This document shows, one piece after another, positions 1 through 5,457 of a stretch of DNA of 6,930 bases. The notes under the pieces were generated by a model that was not told the DNA's origin, searched no databases, and saw only the letters and a program-made list of their open reading frames with translations. Positions within the stretch are counted from its first letter, which is position 1. The number at the start of each line of letters is the position of its first letter. A program made the position numbers and the translations under genes. Source of the stretch: Thermoplasmata archaeon (lineage in GTDB: Archaea; Thermoplasmatota; Thermoplasmata; JAGHBH01). The stretch spans positions 1 to 6,930 of the forward strand of contig JAGHBH010000056.1 in the NCBI GenBank assembly GCA_021161085.1. Reading direction: 5' to 3'.

Positions 1-800
1 CCCGAGGCCCCGCCCGGCTTGTACATCCCCCCGGCCAGGAATACCAGAAGCAGGAGAATCGAGGTGGATGCCACCACCAAGTCCTGATATCTTCCGCTGA
101 TGGGAACGGGCATCTTCTTCTCGACCCCGGCCTTCTTCACCCCCGCCTTTTTCGCTTCAATCTTTTTCGGTTCCCCTGATCTCCCGGACACCTTTGGCCT
201 TGCCGCAATCTCCGCCTTGCCAGCCCTTCCGGTCATCCTTTTTTCCTCCGGGGGAGCGGCTTTCACGACCGTGGGCTCGGCCCGTGTCTCCACTTCCACG
301 GGTAGGGGCGGGGCGGGTGTCGGCTCGGGTGTGGCCTCCGGTGCAGATATCTCCTTTTCTTCCATCCTCTCCGGTGGCCTGGCCGGTGTGAAGCGGGTGT
401 GACATTTCGGGCATTCCGTGGCGGAGGCCGGTATCCTCTCCTCGCAGATGGGACACTCCACATAGTCCTCCATGGCCTCTCCGAGGGACAACAGGGATTT
501 CAGGAGCTCATCTTCCTCCTCCGGGGGAAGCTCCGGCACATGGGTGACGACCACCTCCTCGGCGAAGATGTCCTCGCCCACCTCCTCATCCTCCTCCTCG
601 AGGGATAGAAGCTCCCCCAGCATCTCCTCCAGTTCCTCGTCGCCCCCGGTATCGGAAGATAGCAACGCCCCCTTCTCCTCCTTTCCCTCTCCCTGGAAAA
701 GTCCTCTGGCAAAGGACAGCTTTATGCCGCACCCGGCACAGTGTTCCGCACCGGCGTCGTTCTCCGCCCCGCAGACGGGACAGGTTATCTTCTCGGCCAA
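1..800 (-). CDS. Double zinc-ribbon, membrane-anchored protein (partial, C-terminus off the left edge)
   Basis: I do not recognise a named family. Reading the minus strand from a TTG at 800 gives 266 open residues with no stop before the window edge. Residues 7-24 form a zinc ribbon (CPVC, then CAGC) and residues 116-133 a second one (CPIC, then CPKC). Between them lies a strongly acidic segment, about 35-112, with runs of Glu and Asp. Residues about 140-175 are Pro/Glu-rich, about 175-235 Lys/Ala-rich with repeated KKAGV, and 241-258 are a hydrophobic membrane span. The N-terminus is therefore probably a cytoplasmic zinc-binding region tethered by a flexible charged linker; what follows the span is unseen. 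The TTG was chosen because GGTGG lies 7 bases upstream and the first ribbon begins directly after it (MAEKITCPVC). Divergent from rnhB. Function unknown; a scaffold or protein-protein interaction role is only inference. Confidence 0.8.
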   Translation of the reverse strand, partial: MAEKITCPVCGAENDAGAEHCAGCGIKLSFARGLFQGEGKEEKGALLSSDTGGDEELEEMLGELLSLEEEDEEVGEDIFAEEVVVTHVPELPPEEEDELLKSLLSLGEAMEDYVECPICEERIPASATECPKCHTRFTPARPPERMEEKEISAPEATPEPTPAPPLPVEVETRAEPTVVKAAPPEEKRMTGRAGKAEIAARPKVSGRSGEPKKIEAKKAGVKKAGVEKKMPVPISGRYQDLVVASTSILLLLVFLAGGMYKPGGAS

Positions 801-833
801 GGACCTTCCACCGAAAAAACACCGGCGGGAGAG

Positions 834-846
834 TATATAAAAATAT
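834..846. promoter_or_regulatory. Shared TATA element between the divergent zinc-ribbon gene and rnhB
   Basis: The run TATATAAAAATAT stands out in GC-rich surroundings. Read on the minus strand it contains TTTTTATATA, close to the archaeal TATA consensus, and would place transcription start near 811-813, about a dozen bases before the TTG at 800. Read on the plus strand it also resembles a TATA box and would start transcription near 865, upstream of rnhB. The minus-strand use is the better supported because it fits a short SD-containing leader. Use in both directions is inferred. Confidence 0.6.
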
Positions 847-939
847 CGGACGGCGGTATCTCACGTGCTGTCCTCCCTTCTGACCCTCACCGTGGGCTGG
901 TCGGCAGGTTTTTCTACCCCCCGCCCCTCCGAGTGGGTG

Positions 940-1629
940 ATGCTGATATTCGGCGTGGACGAGGCCGGACGTGGGCCGGTGATAGGACCCCTGGTAGTGG
1001 CAGGGGTGGCCGTGCCCAGGGATGAAGAACGGATCCTGCGGGAGATGGGGGTGAGGGACAGCAAGAAGATAAGCCCCGGCCGCAGGCAGACCCTGGCAGA
1101 TGAGATAAAAAGGCGGTGGCCAACTGTCCTGGAAGTGGTCTCTCCGGAGGACATAGACGTGCTCAGGGAGAGAATGACCCTGAACGAGCTGGAGGCCGGT
1201 GTGTTCGCATCGGTCATAGAACGTCTGGTCGAGGAGGCGGGGGGGATGGGGGAGGTGTATGTGGATGCTGCGGACGCCAACGAGAGGCACTTCGAGCTCA
1301 TGGTGCGGGCCCGGCTGGGGGAAAGATGGAGGGCTACGGGGATAACGAGCAGGCACAAGGCGGATGAGATATACCCCGTGGTCTCGGCCGCCAGCATAGT
1401 GGCCAAGGTGGAGAGGGACAGGAGGATAGCGGAGATAGAGAGGGAAATCGGGGTGCCCATAGGGAGCGGCTACCCCTCCGATCCCACTACCAGAGTGTTT
1501 TTAAAGGAGTGGGTGATGGAACACGGAAGCCTCCCCCCACACACACGTACCTCGTGGAAAACGGCAAAGAAGATACTGGACCAGATTGCCGGACCCGGGG
1601 TGGCGGGCGGGCGGATAGACGAATACTGA
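940..1629 (+). CDS. rnhB: Ribonuclease HII
   Basis: Cleaves the RNA strand of RNA/DNA hybrids and cuts 5' of single ribonucleotides in DNA, supporting ribonucleotide excision repair and primer removal in the cytoplasm. The 229-residue product fits archaeal RNase HII. The N-terminus reads GVDEAGRGPVIGP, giving catalytic D7 and E8; D109 (VYVDAAD) and D142 (HKADEIYPVVSAASIVAK) complete the DEDD metal site. GSGYPSDP carries Y178, the position family members use to sense the RNA-DNA junction, and RTSW lies near the C-terminus. I chose ATG 940 because family members begin a few residues before the DEAGRG motif. The frame stays open up to a GTG at 865, which would add 25 residues unlike anything in the family, and a GTG sits directly before the ATG. 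The SD at 940 is weak (GAGTGGGTG runs into the start). Probably cotranscribed with the SCP2 gene. Confidence 0.95.
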   Translation: MLIFGVDEAGRGPVIGPLVVAGVAVPRDEERILREMGVRDSKKISPGRRQTLADEIKRRWPTVLEVVSPEDIDVLRERMTLNELEAGVFASVIERLVEEAGGMGEVYVDAADANERHFELMVRARLGERWRATGITSRHKADEIYPVVSAASIVAKVERDRRIAEIEREIGVPIGSGYPSDPTTRVFLKEWVMEHGSLPPHTRTSWKTAKKILDQIAGPGVAGGRIDEY

Positions 1630-1659
1630 TTATAGAGGAAGCCGAGAGGAGATGGAACG

Positions 1660-1992
1660 ATGAGCGAGATGGAAGCACTCATACAGGAAGGCGTGGAGAA
1701 GTTCAAAAAGGCCATAGCGGAAAACCCCGCCTACAAGAAAGAGCTGCAGGGATGGAAAAGGAGGGTGCTCATAGACGCCGGAGAGGAAAAATACCATTTC
1801 CTGGTGGAGGACGGGGAGATAAAGGAGATGGGAACCGGAGAGATAGAGGCCGACATAACAGTCACCGCGGAACCAGAGATATTCATCGGACTCCTCAAGA
1901 AAGAGATAAGCCCCATGAAAGCCATAGCGAAGAAACAGCTCAAGATAAACGCCAGCCTCTCGGACATGCTCAAACTGAGAAAGTTTTTTTAG
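1660..1992 (+). CDS. SCP2 sterol-carrier-like domain protein
   Basis: A 110-residue protein consisting of little more than one SCP2 domain, a fold with a hydrophobic tunnel that binds lipids or other apolar ligands. Residues about 35-75 give the alternating strands (RRVLIDAGEEKYHFLVEDG, then ADITVTAEPE). Residues about 72-110 give the characteristic helix and closing segment: a stretch equivalent to the family's 'll.g.l.P..A...gklki.g....ll.l', here LLKKEISPMKAIAKKQLKI followed by SDMLKL. There is no signal peptide or membrane span, so it is cytosolic. The SD GAGGAGAT ends a few bases before the ATG. It follows rnhB by 30 bases with no clear promoter between them, so an operon is likely, though the functions are not obviously linked. 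The ligand is unknown; archaea lack typical sterol pathways, so an isoprenoid lipid or acyl-type ligand is only a guess. Confidence 0.85.
   Translation: MSEMEALIQEGVEKFKKAIAENPAYKKELQGWKRRVLIDAGEEKYHFLVEDGEIKEMGTGEIEADITVTAEPEIFIGLLKKEISPMKAIAKKQLKINASLSDMLKLRKFF
1984..1990 (+). terminator. T7 tract at the end of the SCP2 gene
   Basis: Seven consecutive T residues lie in the last two Phe codons and the first base of the TAG stop. Archaeal RNA polymerase can terminate at T-rich stretches without a hairpin, and this is the end of the rnhB-SCP2 unit. No stem-loop precedes it. Because the run is also coding, the call is tentative. Confidence 0.4.
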
Positions 1993-2135
1993 TGATTTAA
2001 AAATGAGAGATGGAAGAGAGTTACGGGTGTAGAATTATAGACTATAGAATATAAGTAACAGATTATCACTAATCGGATGATGGATGGGGGCTGTGCAGTA
2101 TCCTCTCTATTGTTGACTACCAATTTTTATCTAGG

Positions 2136-3017
2136 TCAAACACCCTGTGGCGGTCTAGCCTGAGGGTGCTCCGAGTGTTGAGTTGAGGGCCCTGCTTGTT
2201 GAAAAGCTTTTGCCATTTCCTCGTATTCCATCTTTTTCTTATATTTTATACATGCATCAACTACTTCCTGGACGTATCTTCGAGTATTGATGGGGTCCGG
2301 GATTCCACGCCAGATGACACCTCCAGCCAGCATTATCTGCCTTTGCCATCCCAAAATGCCCCCACCGATGCCTGCGGTGGAGAATATTATCGTCCCGAAG
2401 CCAAGAAGCCTCTCGAATATTCCCTGTTTTAGTGTTACATTTTGTACTTTGTCATGGGGGCAGTCCATTGATTGTCTACTGATGATGCCTGTCTTTGCTA
2501 GTATCCTCTTCTGGGTTAGAGCATAATTTGTATTTCTCCACACTGTGTAATTGTATAAGAGGCTGAGACCTCCTCCAGCGATAACGCCGGCCACGCTAAT
2601 CGCTATTGCACTAGCAAGTGTATAGGTGGTGATAGCAAGCTCTAATGGCCAGACTATAATTAGACTCAGAAACCAACCTATGGGATCTATGCCAATAGCA
2701 ATTAGATAAAGAATCATACCTACGACTAATATCGGGGAGTCATCATAAATCCCGCCGATAAATAGAGCGATACCGATGGAACAAAAAAACAAAAATAGAA
2801 TTGGCCTCAATATAAAAGTTATCAGAGCGGGTCTTGTTTCAAATATTACTGATTCATCTTTAGAAATTGAATCTCTGGGGAACGAACCCGGTTCGTTCGT
2901 TGGGGGTGGTGGAGGCAAACCCGGGATGTTTAGAGTTAAACTTGCTCCATAAGGCTGCCAACTTCCTACTGGTGGGGGCGGTTGATAAATTGATGGGGGT
3001 GAGGGCGGTCCTTGCAT
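2136..3017 (-). CDS. Proline-rich bPH2 (YdbS/YdbT-like) multi-spanning membrane protein
   Basis: A 293-residue membrane protein with a bacterial-type pleckstrin-homology domain (bPH2, formerly DUF304). Residues 1-45 are Pro-rich, with PPPP at 13-16 and PPPPP at 35-39. Residues 54-63 (DESVIFETRP) are the usual lead-in to this family. Hydrophobic segments at about 64-90, 94-111, 113-130 and 133-157 suggest four spans. Residues about 160-240 are the bPH2 core: NYALTQKRILAKTGIISRQ, then DKVQNVTLKQGIFERLLGFG, then IIFSTAG, ending in GIPDP. The tail 255-293 is charged then Gln/Pro-rich. Family members are membrane proteins of poorly known function; some bacterial ones are linked to stress or export. 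The start is firm: AGGAGG lies 7 bases upstream of the ATG and a TATA box lies about 50 bases upstream. It is a single gene, oriented opposite to both neighbours, and much AT-richer than they are. The polyproline runs would be expected to need aIF5A for smooth translation. Confidence 0.88.
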   Translation of the reverse strand: MQGPPSPPSIYQPPPPVGSWQPYGASLTLNIPGLPPPPPTNEPGSFPRDSISKDESVIFETRPALITFILRPILFLFFCSIGIALFIGGIYDDSPILVVGMILYLIAIGIDPIGWFLSLIIVWPLELAITTYTLASAIAISVAGVIAGGGLSLLYNYTVWRNTNYALTQKRILAKTGIISRQSMDCPHDKVQNVTLKQGIFERLLGFGTIIFSTAGIGGGILGWQRQIMLAGGVIWRGIPDPINTRRYVQEVVDACIKYKKKMEYEEMAKAFQQAGPSTQHSEHPQARPPQGV

Positions 3018-3063
3018 CTTTTTTCCTCCTATGGTTAGACCTTAGAGGGTATAATAGTGTAGG

Positions 3064-3076
3064 AATATATAAAATT
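3064..3076 (-). promoter_or_regulatory. TATA box of the bPH2 gene
   Basis: On the minus strand the sequence reads AATTTTATATATT, containing the archaeal consensus TTTATATA. The usual spacing puts transcription start near 3043, giving a leader of about 25 bases that holds the strong AGGAGG SD before the ATG at 3017. Confidence 0.65.
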
Positions 3077-3131
3077 GACGATGTCCATTGTGTTATTTCA
3101 GATGTGTGATTTAAAACTGTGAGAAAAGGAC

Positions 3132-3143
3132 GACATCGATGTC
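3132..3143. repeat. Perfect 12-bp palindrome, possible operator
   Basis: GACATCGATGTC is a perfect inverted repeat between the divergent bPH2 and M32 promoters. A related sequence, GACGATGTC, lies at 3077-3085 next to the bPH2 TATA box. A perfect 12-mer palindrome is expected once or twice by chance in a window of this size, so only the location makes it of interest as a regulator site. Confidence 0.25.
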
Positions 3144-3180
3144 AGGAGAATCACAAAAAGCGTGTTGGGGGAAATGAAGC

Positions 3181-3193
3181 GCAAACGTTTAAT
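3181..3193 (+). promoter_or_regulatory. Probable BRE/TATA of the M32 peptidase gene
   Basis: GCAAACGTTTAAT combines an A-rich BRE-like part with a TTTAAT box. It sits about 37 bases before the ATG at 3226, implying a short leader starting near 3213-3216. The match to the TATA consensus is partial. A GGCGG at 3216-3220 could act as a weak SD. Confidence 0.45.
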
Positions 3194-3225
3194 CCCCCCG
3201 GTGCATCCCCCTGCCGGCGGTTTCC

Positions 3226-4746
3226 ATGAGCGACCACAACAAGACGTATGACGATTTCATAGGGTTCATGAAGGAGAACACCTGCATATCGAGGTCCATA
3301 GCCCTTCTGGACTGGGATCAGCAGACGTATATGCCTCCCAATGGTATAGAGGCGAGGGCGGCCTCCCAGGCGGTTCTCCAGGGGATACTGCACGAGCGTG
3401 TGGTGTCCGAGCGTATGGGCGGTTATCTGAGGGAGCTTTCCAGATCGGAGGTGTACGAGTCTCTGGATGAGTTCCAGAAGACCAATGTGAGGGAGATGAA
3501 GCGTCTCTACGAGAGGGAGGTTAAGCTGCCCTCCGAGCTGGTGAAGGAGCTGGCCAGCCTGCAGTCTCTCTCCCAGAATGCGTGGGTCAAGGCCCGCCAG
3601 GATAGCGATTTCAAGGCTTTTCAACCCTATCTGGAGAAGATGATAGAGCTCAAGAAACAGGTGGCGGAGCACATAGGATATGAGGATACCCCGTACGACC
3701 CGCTTCTGGACGAGTACGAGCCGTATACGTTGACCCGGGACATAAAGTCCATCTTCTCGAGGTTCAGGGACAAGCTGGTTCCTGTTGTCAGGAGGATAAT
3801 AGACGAGGGGGAGAACATGGACGAGGAGAGGCTGAAGGGCGACTATCCCCTGGACAAGCAGGAGGCCTTCTCCCGCTTCATCGCGGCGGAGATGGGATAC
3901 GATTTCAACTCCGGCAGGCTGGACAAGGCGGCTCATCCCTTCACCACCACCATAGGCGGGGGGGATGTGAGGATAACCACCAGATACGACGAAAGGGACC
4001 CCCGGCCGGCGCTCTTCGCCACCATCCACGAGGCGGGCCATGCCCTCTATGAACAGGGCTTCCTGCCCGAGCACTACGGGACCTTGATGGCGGAGTCCAT
4101 CTCCCTGGGCTATCACGAATCCCAGTCCAGGATGTGGGAGAACATGGTGGGCCGCAGCCTGGGCTTCTGGAAACACTACTATCCCTCCCTCCAGGAATAT
4201 TTCCCCGGGCCGCTGTCCGGTGTTGATGTGGAGACCTTCCACCGGTGGGTGAACATAGTAAAGCCCTCCTTCATCCGGGTGGAGGCGGACGAGGTCACCT
4301 ACAACCTCCACATCCTGCTGAGGTTCGAGATGGAGACCGGCCTCATAGAGGGGGACATAGACCCGGGAGAGGCTCCCGAGGCGTGGAACGAGAAGATGGA
4401 GAAATATCTGGGAATAACGCCGGAGAAGGACAGCGACGGCGTGCTCCAGGACGTGCACTGGTCCCTGGGTCTCTTCGGATACTTCCCCACCTACACCCTG
4501 GGCAACCTCTACGCCGCGCAGCTCTTCAACCAGGCCAGGAAGGACATCCCCTCCCTGGACGAGGACATATCCTCCGGCCGCCTGCTCCCACTTCGTGAGT
4601 GGCTGAGGGAGAACGTCCACAAACACGGGATGCGGTATACCGCCAAGGAGCTCACGGAAATGGTGACGGGCGAAGGTCTGAACGAGGACCACTTCATAAG
4701 ATATCTTAAGTCCAAGTACGGCGAGATATACGGGCTCAGCCTCTGA
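3226..4746 (+). CDS. M32 family metallocarboxypeptidase (Taq carboxypeptidase type)
   Basis: Zinc- or cobalt-dependent carboxypeptidase removing C-terminal residues from peptides in the cytoplasm, with broad specificity but little action before proline in characterised members. The 506 residues match the family's usual length of about 500. The active site is HEAGH at 268-272: H268 and H272 bind metal and E269 is the general base. The third ligand is E298 in HESQSR. Other family blocks are DWDQQTYMPP near the N-terminus, DPRPALFATIHEAGHALYEQ, FIRVEADEVTYNLHI, and GVLQDVHWSLGLFGYFPTYT. No signal peptide. The start is the first ATG after a short leader, and the protein begins where relatives do. 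It is transcribed alone; its last 11 bases overlap the convergent yhbY gene. A role in peptide recycling, complementary to the M24 enzyme encoded nearby, is inferred. Confidence 0.96.
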   Translation: MSDHNKTYDDFIGFMKENTCISRSIALLDWDQQTYMPPNGIEARAASQAVLQGILHERVVSERMGGYLRELSRSEVYESLDEFQKTNVREMKRLYEREVKLPSELVKELASLQSLSQNAWVKARQDSDFKAFQPYLEKMIELKKQVAEHIGYEDTPYDPLLDEYEPYTLTRDIKSIFSRFRDKLVPVVRRIIDEGENMDEERLKGDYPLDKQEAFSRFIAAEMGYDFNSGRLDKAAHPFTTTIGGGDVRITTRYDERDPRPALFATIHEAGHALYEQGFLPEHYGTLMAESISLGYHESQSRMWENMVGRSLGFWKHYYPSLQEYFPGPLSGVDVETFHRWVNIVKPSFIRVEADEVTYNLHILLRFEMETGLIEGDIDPGEAPEAWNEKMEKYLGITPEKDSDGVLQDVHWSLGLFGYFPTYTLGNLYAAQLFNQARKDIPSLDEDISSGRLLPLREWLRENVHKHGMRYTAKELTEMVTGEGLNEDHFIRYLKSKYGEIYGLSL

Positions 4747-5005
4747 CCTTCTCGGCCAGCACGACGCTGTTTCCCCTTACGCCCACCAGAACCGCCCCAA
4801 CACGGGATGCTATATCCTCGGCCATATTCTGCCGTTCTACGGGCTGCATGCCCTTCGGGAGTTTTAGCTTGACCGTTTTCCTCTTCTCCAGCTGGTCGGC
4901 CACCTCGGCCAGGAACTCCTCGGTGACACCGTTCTTTCCAACCCTCAGCGTGGCGGCGATATGCCACACACCCCCCTCGGTCTTTCCGCTCTTTCCGTCT
5001 CCCAT
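4736..5005 (-). CDS. yhbY: YhbY-family (CRM domain) RNA-binding protein
   Basis: An 89-residue, one-domain CRM/YhbY protein. This fold resembles the C-terminal domain of IF3; bacterial YhbY associates with pre-50S particles and the plant relatives act in intron splicing, so a role in ribosome assembly or RNA folding is likely. Evidence is the VGKNGVT motif (residues 22-28), the basic strand KRKTVKLKLPKGM, and the closing strand GVRGNSVVLAE. The start is ATG 5005: GGAGG lies 7 bases upstream, whereas the earlier in-frame ATG at 5023 would place that SD inside the protein and overlap rnp4. Only one base separates it from the rnp4 stop, so the two are translated from one transcript. From memory, rnp4 and yhbY are neighbours in several euryarchaea, often followed by the S19e ribosomal protein gene; that part is missing here because the convergent M32 gene begins to overlap at once. 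Confidence 0.9.
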   Translation of the reverse strand: MGDGKSGKTEGGVWHIAATLRVGKNGVTEEFLAEVADQLEKRKTVKLKLPKGMQPVERQNMAEDIASRVGAVLVGVRGNSVVLAEKVRG

Positions 5006-5006
5006 C

Positions 5007-5384
5007 TCATCTCCTCCTCTCATTCCCAGTTTCCCTTTCCTGACGCCGTTTATCTCCTCTCTTTTCCCTGAGATATGGAAAACGCTGGACCCTCCCGCAG
5101 GAGAGACATTCCACCCTCACCCTGTATTTGGACAGCCGAACCCGGGCGTTTTTCCCCGGGACAAGGAAGGAATCGCATCCCCTGCAGATGTGCAGCCTGT
5201 ACCTGTGGGGAACGGGGACGTTGTACCTCATACCTATCTTCCTGAGGAGGTGCACGTATCTGGCCGCCCGCTCCATATCTCCGTGGAGAGCCTCCTCCTC
5301 GGCCAGCCCGAACAGGATGTCTATTCTCTCCCTGGCGATGCCCCTCGCCTCCCTTTTTCTCTTCAGCCTCTTCTTCCTGCTCAT
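5007..5384 (-). CDS. rnp4: Ribonuclease P protein component 4 (Rpp21/Rpr2 family)
   Basis: Protein subunit of archaeal RNase P, which removes 5' leaders from pre-tRNAs; it pairs with Rpp29 and helps the catalytic RNA bind substrate. The product has 125 residues. A basic N-terminus (KKRLKRKREAR) is followed by two helices (about 15-50, including RIDILFGLAEE and AARYVHLLRKIGMRY) and a zinc ribbon with C67, C70, C93 and C96, nearly the same spacing as in Pyrococcus Rpp21. The tail after 100 is very basic and disordered. The motif RYNVPVPHRYRLHICRGC is typical of the family. The ATG at 5384 follows AGGCGGGAG in a short leader. It is the first gene of an rnp4-yhbY unit and is divergent from the M24 peptidase gene across 73 bases. 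Confidence 0.95.
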   Translation of the reverse strand: MSRKKRLKRKREARGIARERIDILFGLAEEEALHGDMERAARYVHLLRKIGMRYNVPVPHRYRLHICRGCDSFLVPGKNARVRLSKYRVRVECLSCGRVQRFPYLREKRGDKRRQERETGNERRR

Positions 5385-5415
5385 CTCTCCCGCCTAATGC
5401 CCACCAGACGGCAAT

Positions 5416-5427
5416 AGTATTAAATCG
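5416..5427. promoter_or_regulatory. AT-rich core promoter shared by rnp4 and the M24 gene
   Basis: The only AT-rich patch in the 73-base gap reads AGTATTAAATCG on the plus strand. On the minus strand ATTTAATA, preceded by AACG, gives a TATA box about 37 bases before the rnp4 ATG. On the plus strand TATTAAAT lies about 36 bases before the M24 ATG. Both distances fit archaeal promoters with very short leaders, so one element may serve both genes. Use in both directions is inferred. Confidence 0.5.
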
Positions 5428-5448
5428 TTCCGAAGGATAGGGCCCCCC

Positions 5449-5454
5449 GGTGAT
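5449..5454 (+). promoter_or_regulatory. Shine-Dalgarno site of the M24 peptidase gene
   Basis: GGTGAT is fully complementary to the anti-SD end of archaeal 16S rRNA and ends 3 bases before ATG 5458, a normal distance for this register of the SD. It fixes the start of the M24 gene. Confidence 0.6.
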
Positions 5455-5457
5455 AGG

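Larger units (their letters stand above)
1993..3180. other. AT-rich island containing the bPH2 gene
   Basis: Base composition changes sharply here. Hand counts give 24 of 60 G+C for 2641-2700 and 23 of 60 for 2701-2760, against 38 of 60 for 4321-4380 in the M32 gene. The change begins right after the SCP2 stop and ends just before the M32 promoter. The island holds one gene and two AT-rich non-coding flanks, 1993-2135 and 3018-3180. The left flank holds only small inverted repeats (TATAGACTATA near 2032-2047; GATTA/TAATC at 2061-2074) and no gene I can support. An 11-base direct repeat, GTGATTTAAAA, lies at 1992-2002 and 3106-3116, close to the two edges. No transposase, integrase or tRNA is present, so origin by transfer is inferred from composition alone. 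Confidence 0.6.

Noticed and set aside
100..840. Several plus-strand frames over the left-edge gene, rich in Ser, Pro or Gly
   Set aside because: They are antisense translations of the zinc-ribbon gene; their Ser runs come from reading its Glu codons backwards.
586..1356. 256-codon minus-strand frame antisense to rnhB
   Set aside because: It is a shadow of rnhB and runs out of frame through the zinc-ribbon gene, whose cysteine pairs are coherent in another frame.
2032..2074. Small inverted repeats TATAGACTATA and GATTA/TAATC in the gap after the SCP2 gene
   Set aside because: Stems of five base pairs in AT-rich DNA are expected by chance; no T tract, RNA gene or repeat array accompanies them.
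3151..4692. 513-codon open frame antisense to the M32 gene
   Set aside because: It lies opposite a gene with a full set of M32 motifs. Long antisense frames are common opposite GC-rich genes with biased third positions; its translation shows no recognisable motif and no promoter or SD.
5003..5023. Longer yhbY start at ATG 5023, and an out-of-frame ATG at 5010 overlapping the rnp4 stop as ATGA
   Set aside because: The 5023 start would bury the GGAGG site inside the gene, and 5010 is in the wrong frame. ATG 5005 has ideal SD spacing.
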